This document shows positions 25,159 through 34,434 of a DNA stretch of 39,780 bases, one piece after another; position 1 is the stretch's first letter, and each line of letters begins with the position of its first letter. The position numbers and the translations under genes are program-made. Source of the DNA: Burkholderiales bacterium (lineage in GTDB: Bacteria; Pseudomonadota; Gammaproteobacteria; Burkholderiales; JAEUMW01). Location: NCBI GenBank assembly GCA_016791285.1, contig JAEUMX010000030.1, forward strand, positions 1-39,780, in the 5' to 3' direction. The notes below the pieces were generated by a model, which had not been told where the DNA came from, searched no databases, and worked only from the letters and a program-made list of their open reading frames with translations.

Positions 25159-26070
25159 GTGAACAAGGACCTCCAACCCGGGACCCTGTGGAATGCCGTC
25201 CTGGCTCGAACCCGGCATGCGCTCGGCCGTGGCGCCTTGCATCCGATCGTGACCGAGACGCGGGTCATCGAACAGCAGGGAATCCCGTTTCTCGTCCGCG
25301 TGGCGACCAACCTGCGCAGGAAGGACGCCGCGCGAGCGCAACAGACGGCGTCGAGCCGAGCGACCGGGAAGCCGATCAACCCGTTCCAGCCCTACGATGA
25401 GGATCTGTTCGTTGCGGACATTTCCGCGACGCACTTCTGCCTCCTCAACAAATATAACGTCATCGATCACCACCTGCTGATCATCACGCGTGAATACGCC
25501 GACCAGGAGCAGCTGATCGGCCTGGAGGACTTTGCGGCGCTGTGGACCTGCCTGGCCGAGATCGACGGCCTCGGGCTCTACAACGCGGGCGGGACGGCCG
25601 GAGCCAGCCAGCCGCACAAGCATCTGCAGATCGTGCCGGTGCCGCTTGCCGCGAGCGGCGCGCCGATCCCGATCGAACGCGCCTTCGATCACCTGCCGCT
25701 CGGCAGGGAAATCACGCAAAGCGCCAGGCTGCCGTTTCGTCATGCCTTCGCCTGGCTCGATCCTTTACGTGCCTCCAGTCCGTCAGCCGCGGCGGAGGAG
25801 ACGCTCCGTCTTTACGGCAGGATGCTCGCCGCGCTCGGCATCGAAGGTGTCGCCGACGATTCAGGGGTTCGGCAGTCCGCCGCCTATAACCTGCTGATCA
25901 CGCGCCGCTGGCTCCTTCTGGTGCCGCGATCGACGGAGTGCTTCGAAGGCATCTCGATCAGTGCCCTGAACTTCGCGGGCTCGCTGTTCGTGCGCGACGA
26001 GAATCAGCTGAAAATTGTCGAGGAGAGAAGACCGCTTACGGTTCTGACCGAAGTCGGTATTCGAGCATAG
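25159..26070 (+). CDS. ATP adenylyltransferase (Ap4A phosphorylase)
   Basis: This 303-residue protein of the Apa1/Apa2 type cleaves diadenosine tetraphosphate with phosphate to ATP and ADP. It has the N-terminal part with NPFQPYDEDLFVADIS, then the GAFT/HIT-like catalytic motif SQPHKHLQ (150-157) with histidines at 153 and 155. The C-terminal DUF4922-type domain includes YNLLITRRWLLLVPRS. It begins at a GTG with GGAG upstream. Its last 67 bases overlap the truncated toxin gene on the other strand (26004-26070). The C-terminus (TVLTEVGIRA) looks normal, so the phosphorylase is complete and the toxin was cut. Confidence 0.9.
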   Translation: MNKDLQPGTLWNAVLARTRHALGRGALHPIVTETRVIEQQGIPFLVRVATNLRRKDAARAQQTASSRATGKPINPFQPYDEDLFVADISATHFCLLNKYNVIDHHLLIITREYADQEQLIGLEDFAALWTCLAEIDGLGLYNAGGTAGASQPHKHLQIVPVPLAASGAPIPIERAFDHLPLGREITQSARLPFRHAFAWLDPLRASSPSAAAEETLRLYGRMLAALGIEGVADDSGVRQSAAYNLLITRRWLLLVPRSTECFEGISISALNFAGSLFVRDENQLKIVEERRPLTVLTEVGIRA

Positions 26071-26195
26071 GCCCAAATGGCGACGTCGTCGGACGAACCC
26101 AAGCCCACCAAGTGAACGTGCGATGAGTCAGGATACTCATCCCGCAGAACGTCGATCAGTCGTGGCGAGAGGTTCTCGTCGAAGAGGAGCTTCAC
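26004..26195 (-). pseudogene. DUF5615 PIN-like toxin, C-terminally truncated
   Basis: From GTG 26195 the frame reads MKLLFDENLSPRLIDVLRDE and then HVHLVGLGSSDDVAIWAYAR, the N-terminal half of DUF5615 (Mut7-C/PIN-like) toxins with the metal-binding Asp-Glu in LLFDENLS. Family members continue with a VTKDSDF segment and end near 110-120 residues. Here similarity stops after AYAR (about base 26074), and the remaining codons are antisense to the Ap4A phosphorylase, ending after 63 residues. The second metal site is lost, so it should be inactive. The GTG overlaps the DUF433 stop (GTGA). Confidence 0.8.
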
Positions 26196-26416
26196 GACGA
26201 GACCGTCAGCTTGGCCTGCTCCCGATCTGCGGCGTATGCGAGACAGGCCAGGATGTCTTCGCGCGTGAGATACGGAAAGTCCTTGAGAATTTCGTCTTCC
26301 GACATTCCGGAGGCCAAGTAGCTCAGGACGTCGTATACGGTGATCCGCATCCCCCGGATGCACGGTTTGCCGCCGCGCTTCCCGGGTTTGATAGTAATGA
26401 TCTTACGGTAGTCCAT
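26192..26416 (-). CDS. DUF433 antitoxin-like protein
   Basis: This 74-residue protein has the DUF433 pattern: a strand with ITIKPGKRGGKPCIRGMRITV and a helix-turn-helix-like SGMSEDEILKDFPYLTREDILACLAYAAD. DUF433 proteins are antitoxins or DNA-binding partners of DUF5615 toxins. ATAGGAGG lies 8 bases before the ATG at 26416. It is intact while its partner is truncated, so it may now be an orphan antitoxin. Confidence 0.88.
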   Translation of the reverse strand: MDYRKIITIKPGKRGGKPCIRGMRITVYDVLSYLASGMSEDEILKDFPYLTREDILACLAYAADREQAKLTVSS

Positions 26417-26797
26417 CCAACGACCTCCTATTGCCGACCAGTACGTTACGTCCTAGCGTCCACAAATCTAGACGCACTTTCCTTATCGGTCCTTTCTCGT
26501 TGCTGGGTACGCCTTAGTAACGCCAGCTTGCGACGATGCCCCTTGTCTCGCCCCTCGCGCCGCCCTGCCAACCGCCCTGACCCGCGGCTTGGCGGGCACC
26601 AAGTACAGCGCCACTTCCTCGCGAATCACCCGCCGCACAGTGTCCGCAAGCAGGTCGTCCCGGCGCGTGATATGGTTCCGTAGCACGTCGAAGGGCCGAA
26701 CGCCCAGCTCCTCCACAGTCGCGGTCGACCATGGCGTCGATGTCGACCGAATTTCCGTCTCGTTTTGGGAGATCGCCAAGGAGCGCGACACCGCGAG
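26417..26797. other. Region between the two toxin-antitoxin modules, no clear gene
   Basis: The 100 bases next to DUF433 hold its ribosome site and presumably its promoter. The rest has a minus-strand frame at 26483-26791 with FDVLRNHITRRDDLLADTVRR then VIREEVALYLVPAKPRVRAV. This looks like a piece of real protein, perhaps the C-terminal end of a larger enzyme, but I cannot name it. Overlapping frames and a degraded end suggest a remnant. I do not call a gene here. Confidence 0.4.
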
Positions 26798-27133
26798 TCA
26801 CTCACCGTACATTTCGGTGATCAATCTCCGTAGCGTCGAGGCGGTCGACGCGTCGAGCGCATCAATGCGTCGTCCCAGCCGGAGCTTGCTGATCGTCCGT
26901 ATCTGATCGACCGCGATCTCCGCTCTCCGGCCGGCGCACGGCACTTCGATGCGGCTGCGCCAGCGCGGGTGCAGCTTCGTCGTGAGGGGACACACGACCA
27001 CGGTGTCGAGATGACGATTCATCTCGTCTTGACTCACGACAACGACCGGTCGCGTTCTCGAGATCTCCCGGCCCCGCGTTGGATCCAGTTCAGCGAGGTG
27101 GATCGCGTAACGCGAGACCGCACTCCTTACCAT
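26798..27133 (-). CDS. mazF: MazF/PemK-family mRNA interferase toxin
   Basis: This 111-residue protein has the MazF fold: HLAELDPTRGREISRTRPVVVVSQDEMN with the family catalytic Arg, CPLTTK, and EIAVDQIRTISKLRLGRRIDAL. MazF toxins cut RNA at short sequences and stall translation. The start at 27133 overlaps the antitoxin stop by seven bases (ATGGTAA), ensuring coupled translation. Length and motifs are complete, so it is likely functional. Confidence 0.93.
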   Translation of the reverse strand: MVRSAVSRYAIHLAELDPTRGREISRTRPVVVVSQDEMNRHLDTVVVCPLTTKLHPRWRSRIEVPCAGRRAEIAVDQIRTISKLRLGRRIDALDASTASTLRRLITEMYGE

Positions 27134-27396
27134 TTCTCAGCGGGATCGAGACCGTCCGCGATCGTGACATCAAAGTCGCTCCAGTCTTCTCGCTCGCACG
27201 CCATCTCTTTGAACGTCTCGCCCCACGAAAGACGCTCGTCCGGCTTGCCGCGGAGGAGCAGTCCCTCATCCCGCGGTTCGAGAATGAGTGTCTCCTTTAT
27301 CGCATAACGTTCGAGAAGCTCCTTCGGCAGCCGTACTCCGCGCGAATTGCCGATGGGCACGATCTTCAGCTCTATGGGTTTTGTGGACTTCTGCAT
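27127..27396 (-). CDS. mazE: MazE/AbrB-family antitoxin
   Basis: This 89-residue protein has the AbrB swapped-hairpin DNA-binding domain (about residues 8-50): LKIVPIGNSRGVRLPKELLERY followed by LEPRDEGLLL. An acidic C-terminal tail, including EREDWSDFD, should wrap and block the toxin. The ATG at 27396 is chosen over one 18 codons upstream because MQKSTKPIELK is the normal family N-terminus. MazEF lies directly downstream of hrpA on the same strand, but probably uses its own autoregulated promoter between 27397 and 27480. Confidence 0.92.
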   Translation of the reverse strand: MQKSTKPIELKIVPIGNSRGVRLPKELLERYAIKETLILEPRDEGLLLRGKPDERLSWGETFKEMACEREDWSDFDVTIADGLDPAEKW

Positions 27397-27504
27397 GGAC
27401 GTCGCTCTCGTGCGAGTAATTACTGTATCTACGCGCTGCAAAGGGGTCAAGCGCTGGAATGGCGGGTGCAGTGTCTCAGAGAGACTACCTGCATCCGCAA
27501 CCTG

Positions 27505-30500
27505 CTACACCGCCACCGTCCCCCAAAGCTTCTCCAGCCGCTTCACCGATACCGGGACCGGGGTCTTCAGCTCCTGTGCGAAGAGCGACACGCGCAGTTC
27601 TTCAAGTTGCCAACGGAATTCCGCGAGGTGCGGATCATCGACACCGGCTTTGCGATGCTTTGTGAGCCGGTCTTCGTACTGCTTCCAGAGCCGCCCAATC
27701 TCGGCCGTCCACTTCGCGTCCCGCTCCGGCGCATTCGCGATCTTCTCCAGCCGCCGCGTCATCGCCTTCAGATAGCGTGGATACTGCTGCAAACGCGTGT
27801 ACGGCACGAGAAGGATGAAGCCGGGAAAGACCAGATGCGCGAGCTGACGCCGCATGTCCGCGCATGCCTCGCGCCACTTCGCCGCGAGCGAACCGTCCAG
27901 CGTCTTGCGAACTGTCTGACCTTCGCTCAGCACTTCGGCCGCGAGCCGCGCGTATTCCTGCGCCACGACGAGGAGGCGGCTCTTCACCTGCTTCACCCGC
28001 GCCTCGAAGGCATGATGGTCGCGCACCGGCGCATCTTCGGCCCACACCGCACGGTCGACGACCGCGGCGATCAGATCGTTCCGCAGCTGCTCCGCGCTGC
28101 CGAGATGCGCATACAGCAGTGCAAGCTGCGAGAAACCCGGGAGGCTGCGCTCGAGAAACTTCATCTGCTCCTTGAGCTCGATGCGCACGAGCCGATTCAC
28201 ACCCAGCCGCGTGGCGGTGCGTGCCTTCTCCGGCGTGTCCATCAAGGTGAGCGTCACCGATTCGTCCGCGTCGACCAAAGCCGGATAGCCGGTGAGCTTC
28301 TGCCCCTCGCGGTCGAACGTCACGGATTCCGGCAGCTCGAAGCCCTCCCACGTGGTGAGCCCTTCGCGCTCCCACGCGTTCTCCGGCGCGAAGCGCTTCT
28401 GCGCCTGCACGCCGAGTTCGTCGCGCAGCGCCTGCAGGTCGCGACCCGACGCGATCTCGGTGTCTTCCTCATCCACGACGCATATGTTCATCGACAGATG
28501 CCAGGGCAGATCCGTGCGGTCCCACTCGTCCGGCGCGACGTCGATGCCCCTCGCCCGCGTGAGCGCCCATGCGAGCGCGTCGGTCAGCAGCTGCGGCTCC
28601 GTGTCCGCGGGTCGCTGGTCGAGCTCGACGAGGCAGGCGGTCACCGTCTCCGGCACCGGCACGAGCAGCTTGCGCGTGTGCTTGGGCAGCGCGCGCAGCA
28701 ACGCATTGACCTTTTCGCGCAGCATCCCCGGCACCAGCCAGTCGAGCCGTCGCGGGTCGAGCTGGTTCAGGAGGTGCAGCGGCACCGTGAGCGTCACACC
28801 GTCGAGCGCGTGGCCGGGTTCGAAGCGGTACGAGAGCGGCAACGTCACCTCACCCAACTTGAAGCGCTCGGGATAGAGCTCGGACGTGATGCCTTCCGCG
28901 CCATGGCGCATCAGGTCCTCGCGCGCCATGAAGAGGAGCCGCGGCGTTGTCCGCTCGGCGTCGCGCCGCCACCTCTCGAATCCGGCGCCGTTCACGATCC
29001 CTTCCGGAATGCGAGCGTCGTAGAACGCGAACACCTTCTCTTCGTCCACCAGCACGTCGAGCCGTCGCGACTTGTGCTCGAGCGCCTCGACCGCCTCGCG
29101 CAGCTTCCGGTTGTGGGCGAGGAAGGGCGCGCGCGTGTCGAACTCGTCCGCGACCAGCGCCCCGCGGATGAAGATCTCGCGCGCCGCCTTCGGGTCGATC
29201 GGCCCGTAGTGCACGCGCCGCCGCGGATTCACCGCGAGCCCATACAGCGATACGCGCTCGAACGCCACGACCTGCGCCGGCTTGCGCTCCCAGTGCGGGT
29301 CGAAATGTTCACGCTTCAGGAGGTGCGCCCCGATCTGCTCGATCCACTCGGGTTCGACGCGGGCCACGTGCCGCGCATAAAGGCGCGTAGTCTCCACCAG
29401 TTCCGCCGCCATCAGCCACTTCGGCTGTTGCTTCTTCATGCCGGAGCCGGGATGCACGCGGAACTTGATGCCGCGCGCGCCGACATACTCGCCCGGCTCG
29501 TCGCTCTTGGTGCCAATGTTCCCGAGCAACCCGGTCAGCAACGCGCGGTGGATCTGCTCGTACGTGGCCGGCTGTTCGTTCGGCCGCAGACCCATCTCGG
29601 TCACGAGCGCGTGAAGCTGGCCGTGGATGTCGCGCCATTCGCGCAGGCGCAGATACGAGAGGAAATGCTCGCGGCAGACTTCGACCAGCTTGCGGTTCGA
29701 CTTCTTGTGCTTCAACGCCTCGTCGAAGAACGCCCACATCTTGAGAAACGACAGGAAGTCCGACCGCTCCTCCTGGAACTGCGCATGCGCAAAGTCGGCC
29801 GAGCCCTGTTTCTCGAGCGGACGCTCGCGCGGGTCCTGCACCGACAGCGCGGCAGCGATGATCAGCACCTCCGCGAGACAGTTCTCCTGCTTCGCCGCGA
29901 GGACCATGCGCCCGATGCGCGGGTCGATCGGCAGCTTCGCGAGCCGTGTGCCGATCGCGGTAAGGCGATGCTGTGCGTCGATCGCGCCGAGCTCGTTCAG
30001 GAGCTGATAGCCGTCGGCGATCATCCGCGGCTGCGGCATGTCGAGAAACGGGAACTGCTCGACGTGACCGAGGTTGAGGGCGGCCATGCGCAGGATCACC
30101 GACGCGAGCGACGAGCGCAGAATCTCGGGCTCGGTAAACTCGGGACGCTTGGCGAAATCCTCTTCGTCGTAGAGGCGCACGCACACGCCGCTCATCACCC
30201 GGCCGCAGCGCCCCGCGCGCTGGTTGGCGGAGGCGCGCGAGATCTTCTCGGTGAGCAGCTGCTCGACCTTGTTGCGGTACGAGTAGCGGTTGACGCGAGC
30301 ATAGCCGGGGTCGATCACGTAGCGGATGCGCGGCACCGTGAGCGAGGTCTCGGCGACGTTGGTGGCAAGCACGATCCGCCGCGCCCCGCCGGGCTCGAAC
30401 ACGCGGTCCTGCTCCTGCGCCGAGAGCCGTGAGTAGAGCGGCAGGATCTCCGCACCGGGCGGATGGTGCTTGCGCAGCGCCTCGGCGGTGTCGCGGATCT

Positions 30501-31404
30501 CGCGCTCGCCCGGCAGGAAGACGAGGATGTCGCCCTGTTCGCCGGGACGGCTCACGCCATCCACCGCGTCGAGGATGGCGTCGGCGAGGTCCGGCTCGTC
30601 CCCCTTCTCGGGGTCCGCCGCGAGCGGCCGATAGCGCACCTCGACCGGATAGAGCCGCCCCGAGACCTCGACCACCGGCGCGCCGCCGAAGTGCTTCGAG
30701 AAGCGCTCCGCGTCGATGGTGGCGGAGGTGATGACGAGCTTGAGATCGGGCCGCCGCGGCAGAAGCTGCCGCGTGTAGCCGAGCAGGAAATCGATGTTGA
30801 GGCTGCGCTCGTGCGCTTCGTCGAGGATCAGCGTGTCGTACGCCGACAACATGCGATCGGTCTGCGTCTCGGCGAGCAGGATGCCGTCGGTCATCACCTT
30901 GACGCAGGCCTCGCCGCTCACGTGGTCCTGGAAGCGGATCTTGTAGCCGACCACCTTGCCGAGCGGGGTCGCGAGCTCGTGCGCGATGCGGTTCGCGACC
31001 GTGCGCGCGGCGATGCGTCGCGGCTGCGTGTGACCGATGAGACCGGCAGCGCCGCGGCCGAGCGCGAGGCAGATCTTGGGCAGCTGCGTCGTCTTGCCGG
31101 ACCCGGTTTCGCCGCAGACGACGACGACCTGGTGGCCGGCGATGGCGGCGGCGATCTCGTCGCGCCTTGCCGACACCGGCAGCGCTTCCGGAAAGGTCGG
31201 CTGCGGCAGCGCCGCCGCGCGCGCCTCGCACTTCGCGCGCGAGGCCGCGATCTCCTGCGCCAGAGCGTCCAACTGCTCGGCCGATGCGTCGCGTGCGCGG
31301 TCGAGCTCGCGCAGTCGCCGCAGAAACTTTCCGCGCTCGCGCGTGATCACGCCGTCGAGAGCGGCGCGTAGAGACTCGATTGCGGGTCGATCGCGCGGCT
31401 GCAC
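27505..31404 (-). CDS. hrpA: ATP-dependent RNA helicase HrpA
   Basis: This 1,299-residue DEAH-box helicase is nearly the same length as E. coli HrpA. Motifs in order are Walker A GETGSGKTTQLPK near residue 96, motif II DEAHERS, motif III SAT, and motif VI QRAGRCGR. The HA2, OB-fold and the long DUF3418 C-terminal domain specific to HrpA follow. HrpA unwinds RNA, processes some mRNAs and rescues stalled ribosomes. The start at 31404 precedes a Gln/Arg-rich N-terminus. It is divergent from maeB, sharing a 183-base promoter region. Confidence 0.96.
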   Translation of the reverse strand: MQPRDRPAIESLRAALDGVITRERGKFLRRLRELDRARDASAEQLDALAQEIAASRAKCEARAAALPQPTFPEALPVSARRDEIAAAIAGHQVVVVCGETGSGKTTQLPKICLALGRGAAGLIGHTQPRRIAARTVANRIAHELATPLGKVVGYKIRFQDHVSGEACVKVMTDGILLAETQTDRMLSAYDTLILDEAHERSLNIDFLLGYTRQLLPRRPDLKLVITSATIDAERFSKHFGGAPVVEVSGRLYPVEVRYRPLAADPEKGDEPDLADAILDAVDGVSRPGEQGDILVFLPGEREIRDTAEALRKHHPPGAEILPLYSRLSAQEQDRVFEPGGARRIVLATNVAETSLTVPRIRYVIDPGYARVNRYSYRNKVEQLLTEKISRASANQRAGRCGRVMSGVCVRLYDEEDFAKRPEFTEPEILRSSLASVILRMAALNLGHVEQFPFLDMPQPRMIADGYQLLNELGAIDAQHRLTAIGTRLAKLPIDPRIGRMVLAAKQENCLAEVLIIAAALSVQDPRERPLEKQGSADFAHAQFQEERSDFLSFLKMWAFFDEALKHKKSNRKLVEVCREHFLSYLRLREWRDIHGQLHALVTEMGLRPNEQPATYEQIHRALLTGLLGNIGTKSDEPGEYVGARGIKFRVHPGSGMKKQQPKWLMAAELVETTRLYARHVARVEPEWIEQIGAHLLKREHFDPHWERKPAQVVAFERVSLYGLAVNPRRRVHYGPIDPKAAREIFIRGALVADEFDTRAPFLAHNRKLREAVEALEHKSRRLDVLVDEEKVFAFYDARIPEGIVNGAGFERWRRDAERTTPRLLFMAREDLMRHGAEGITSELYPERFKLGEVTLPLSYRFEPGHALDGVTLTVPLHLLNQLDPRRLDWLVPGMLREKVNALLRALPKHTRKLLVPVPETVTACLVELDQRPADTEPQLLTDALAWALTRARGIDVAPDEWDRTDLPWHLSMNICVVDEEDTEIASGRDLQALRDELGVQAQKRFAPENAWEREGLTTWEGFELPESVTFDREGQKLTGYPALVDADESVTLTLMDTPEKARTATRLGVNRLVRIELKEQMKFLERSLPGFSQLALLYAHLGSAEQLRNDLIAAVVDRAVWAEDAPVRDHHAFEARVKQVKSRLLVVAQEYARLAAEVLSEGQTVRKTLDGSLAAKWREACADMRRQLAHLVFPGFILLVPYTRLQQYPRYLKAMTRRLEKIANAPERDAKWTAEIGRLWKQYEDRLTKHRKAGVDDPHLAEFRWQLEELRVSLFAQELKTPVPVSVKRLEKLWGTVAV

Positions 31405-31587
31405 GAGAGCGCTCTGGTTCCATCAGCAGTCAGGATCGACAGTTTATTCGAGACCTGCCGACAGGGGCTCGCTTTTGGCGCACGGCGCGCTTCTTTTGCC
31501 GCGCACGCACGATGGTTTCATCTTGCGTGTCCGGCCGCGGGTAGAATCGCTGCAGAGTGCGCGGATACGCCGCACAGGGAGAAGCCA

Positions 31588-33888
31588 ATGAAAGAATCCT
31601 CCGCCAGCCTCACGCCAGCCGAAGAAGCGCTGCGCCAGGCCGCGTTCGATTACCACCGCCTGCCGCAACGCGGCAAGATCAGCGTCATGCCGACCAAGCC
31701 GCTCGCGAACCAGCACGATCTGTCGCTTGCCTATTCGCCCGGCGTTGCCTACGCGTGTCTGGCGATCGAGCGCGAGCCCGGGCTCGCGGCCGAGTTCACC
31801 TCTCGCGCCAACCTGGTCGGCGTGGTCACCAACGGCACCGCGGTGCTGGGCCTGGGAAACATCGGTCCGCTCGCGGGCAAGCCGGTCATGGAAGGCAAGG
31901 CCTGCCTCTTCAAGAAGTTCGCCGGCATCGACGTCTTCGACATCGAGCTCGCGGAGCGCGATCCTGACAAGCTCGTGGACATCATCGCCGCGCTCGAGCC
32001 GACCCTCGGCGGCATCAATCTCGAGGACATCAAGGCGCCCGAGTGCTTCTATGTCGAGCGCAAGCTGCGGGAGCGCCTGTCCATTCCCGTATTTCACGAC
32101 GACCAGCATGGCACCGCGATCATATCGAGCGCCGCCCTGCTGAACAGCCTCGAGCTCGCCGGCCGGCAGATCGGCAACGTGAAGCTCGCGTGTTCCGGTG
32201 CCGGTGCCGCCGCGCTCGCCTGCCTCGATCTCATGGTGGCGCTCGGCGTCAAGACCGAGAATATCTTCGTCGTCGACTCGAAGGGGGTGCTTCATACCGG
32301 GCGAACCGGCCTCGACGCCTCCAAGCAGCGCTACGCGCAGACCACTGACGCGCGCACGCTGGCGGACATCGTCAAGGACGCCGACGTGTTCCTGGGCTGC
32401 TCGACCGCGGGCGTTCTGACGCCCGAGATGGTGAGGACGATGGCCCCGCAGCCGATCATCCTCGCGCTCGCCAACCCGGAGCCCGAGATCCGACCCGAGC
32501 TCGCGAAGCAGGTCCGACCCGATTGCATCGTCGCGACCGGGCGCTCCGACTACCCCAACCAGGTGAACAACGTCCTCTGCTTTCCGTACATTTTTCGCGG
32601 GGCGCTCGATGCGGGCGCGACCTCGATCACCGATGAAATGAAGCTCGCGTGCGTGCGCGAGATCGCCGCACTGGCCAAAGCCGAGATCGGCGACGACGTG
32701 GCCAAAGCCTATGCGGACCAGGAGCTCGGCTTCGGTCCGGACTACATCATCCCCAAGCCGTTCGACCGGCGCCTCATCATGCGCATCGCGCCGGCAGTCG
32801 CCGCGGCAGCTCAGGCATCGGGTGTCGCCACGCGTCCGATCGCCGACCTCGATGCCTACAGCCGCGAGCTCGCGCGCTTCGTGACGTACACGTCGATGTT
32901 CATGCGCCCGGTATTCGATGCGGCAAGAGCGCGGCCGAAACGCGTGGCCTACGCCGAGGGCGAGGACGAGCGCGTGCTGCGCGCGGTGCAGATCGTGCTC
33001 GACGAGCATCTGGCGAACCCGATCCTCATCGGGCGGCCGGGCGTGATCGCGTCTCGCGCGGCGCGCGCCGGGCTGCGCTTCCTGCCCGGGGTGGACGTCC
33101 CGGTGGTCGATCCGGAAAACGATCCGCGCTTTCGAGAGTACTGGACCGAGTATCAGGCGATCATGGGCCGTCGCGGCGTCACGCCCGAGATGGCGAAGGC
33201 GGCAGTCCGCCGGTCCACGACCATTATCGGCGCAATGGCGGTGCGCCGCGGCGACGCGGACGCGCTGATCTGCGGCCCGGTCGGCCGCTTCGACGCTCAT
33301 CTCGGCATGGTGAGCGACGTGATCGGCTTGCAGCACGGCGCGAGTTGTTTCGCGGCCCTGAATGCAATGATGCTGCCTGGGCGAACGCTCTTCATCACCG
33401 ACACGTACGTCAACGACGACCCGGACCCGGCACAGCTCGCGGAGATCGCTGCCATGGCGGCGAAGACCGTGCGCGGCTTCGGCCTGCCGCCCAAGGTCGC
33501 CTTCGTCTCCCATTCGGTTTACGGCTCCAGCGACCGGCCCTCGGCGCGGAAGATGCGCGCTGCGTACGCGCTGTTCACCGCACAGACGCCGGATGTGGAA
33601 TGCGACGGCGAACTTCACGGCGACACGGCGCTCTCCGAGGAAATCCGCAAGTCGTTCCTGCCGCAGACCTCCTTGAAGGGCGCGGCAAACATTCTGGTGA
33701 TGCCCAATCTCGATGCCGCGAACATCCTCTACAGCGTGCTCAAGGCGACCGGCGGAAATGGAGTGACCATCGGCCCGATCCTGCTCGGGGGGGCGCGGCC
33801 CGTGCACATCCTCACTTCGGCCGCCACGGTGCGGCGCGTGGTCAACATGACCGCGATCGCGGTGGTCGGCGCGACGAAGGAGGCATAG
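31588..33888 (+). CDS. maeB: NADP-dependent malic enzyme, MaeB type
   Basis: This 766-residue hybrid enzyme converts malate to pyruvate and CO2 with NADP reduction. The N-terminal malic domain (about 20-155) has catalytic Tyr in LAYSPGVAY, Lys in [11 protein letters not shown] and the metal-binding FHDDQHGTA. The NAD-binding domain (about 160-400) has a glycine-rich GAGAAA segment. A C-terminal phosphotransacetylase-like domain (about 430-755) binds acetyl-CoA and acts as regulator; it is non-catalytic in MaeB. GGGAG precedes the ATG by 7 bases. In a PHA-forming organism it would supply NADPH and pyruvate. Confidence 0.96.
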   Translation: MKESSASLTPAEEALRQAAFDYHRLPQRGKISVMPTKPLANQHDLSLAYSPGVAYACLAIEREPGLAAEFTSRANLVGVVTNGTAVLGLGNIGPLAGKPVMEGKACLFKKFAGIDVFDIELAERDPDKLVDIIAALEPTLGGINLEDIKAPECFYVERKLRERLSIPVFHDDQHGTAIISSAALLNSLELAGRQIGNVKLACSGAGAAALACLDLMVALGVKTENIFVVDSKGVLHTGRTGLDASKQRYAQTTDARTLADIVKDADVFLGCSTAGVLTPEMVRTMAPQPIILALANPEPEIRPELAKQVRPDCIVATGRSDYPNQVNNVLCFPYIFRGALDAGATSITDEMKLACVREIAALAKAEIGDDVAKAYADQELGFGPDYIIPKPFDRRLIMRIAPAVAAAAQASGVATRPIADLDAYSRELARFVTYTSMFMRPVFDAARARPKRVAYAEGEDERVLRAVQIVLDEHLANPILIGRPGVIASRAARAGLRFLPGVDVPVVDPENDPRFREYWTEYQAIMGRRGVTPEMAKAAVRRSTTIIGAMAVRRGDADALICGPVGRFDAHLGMVSDVIGLQHGASCFAALNAMMLPGRTLFITDTYVNDDPDPAQLAEIAAMAAKTVRGFGLPPKVAFVSHSVYGSSDRPSARKMRAAYALFTAQTPDVECDGELHGDTALSEEIRKSFLPQTSLKGAANILVMPNLDAANILYSVLKATGGNGVTIGPILLGGARPVHILTSAATVRRVVNMTAIAVVGATKEA

Positions 33889-33915
33889 CGGCTGCGATCC
33901 GCTAAGAAAGCGACT

Positions 33916-33932
33916 GTTAAGGTTTACTTAAG
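33916..33932 (+). promoter_or_regulatory. QseB/PmrA-type operator upstream of the PepSY gene
   Basis: The direct repeat GTTAAG-N5-CTTAAG (33916-33932) is followed after 10 bases by CAGCAT (33943-33948), a possible weak -10. This is the half-site length and 11-base period bound by QseB/PmrA regulators, and such a regulator is encoded two genes downstream. An identical arrangement precedes the protease gene at 36418. Confidence 0.75.
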
Positions 33933-34002
33933 CCAAGGGGTCCAGCATGCGAGGCGTGCGGAGGCAGTCGTCCTCCGCCCCCTTGCCCTTGAGAGGTATG
34001 CC

Positions 34003-34338
34003 ATGACCGAGCAACGATTCCTTGCCGCCGCGCTTCTGGCGGGCGCCCTTGCAGCAGGCGGTCCCGTCCTGGCGGCGGAAGGCGCCGGCGCCGCGACCGC
34101 ACCGACCGTCACGATCACGCAGGCCATCGAGACGGCAGAGCAGCACGGCAACGGACGCGCCGTCGAAGCCGAGCTCGAGCGCAGCGCACGCGGCGCCTAC
34201 TACGAAGTGAAGGTGGTCGGGGGCGATGGCGTGCGCGAGATCCACATCGATGCTGCCGATGGCAAGGTCCTCGCGACCAAAGAGAAGAAAAAGTTCACCA
34301 GCTGGCTCGACGACGATGATGACGATGACGACGACTGA
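34003..34338 (+). CDS. Periplasmic PepSY domain protein with poly-Asp tail
   Basis: This 111-residue protein has a signal peptide (about 1-25, cleaved after LAAE-like AVLAA). One PepSY domain (about 35-95) follows, with TITQAIETAEQHGNGRAVEAELER and YYEVKVVGGDGVREIHIDAADGKVL. The end is nine consecutive Asp residues (103-111). PepSY domains often sit beside two-component systems and inhibit proteases or bind ligands. It is the first gene of a set with a QseB-like regulator, QseC-like kinase and DegQ-like protease. An acidic tail of this kind could bind divalent or trivalent cations, which is inference. Confidence 0.88.
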   Translation: MTEQRFLAAALLAGALAAGGPVLAAEGAGAATAPTVTITQAIETAEQHGNGRAVEAELERSARGAYYEVKVVGGDGVREIHIDAADGKVLATKEKKKFTSWLDDDDDDDDD

Positions 34339-34352
34339 GGAATAGTCGCATC

Positions 34353-34379
34353 CCGCCCCGGTCCACCTCGCCGGGGCGG
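34353..34379 (+). terminator. Possible hairpin between PepSY and regulator genes
   Basis: CCGCCCCGG (34353-34361) and CCGGGGCGG (34371-34379) form a perfect 9-bp stem with a 9-base loop, but there is no T run after it. It may attenuate read-through from the PepSY gene. A -10-like TACAAT at about 34397-34402 could start a separate transcript for the regulator. Confidence 0.4.
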
Positions 34380-34434
34380 CAGCGCCCGGTCGCGGCTACA
34401 ATGTCCCGGCCGGGCGTTTTCTAGTTCTCCTATC

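Noticed and set aside
27079..30432. 1,117-residue open frame on the plus strand
   Set aside because: It is antisense to hrpA, has low-complexity Arg/Leu/His composition and no recognisable domain.
31444..33807. 787-residue open frame on the minus strand
   Set aside because: It is antisense to maeB, whose catalytic motifs are complete. It is a composition artefact.
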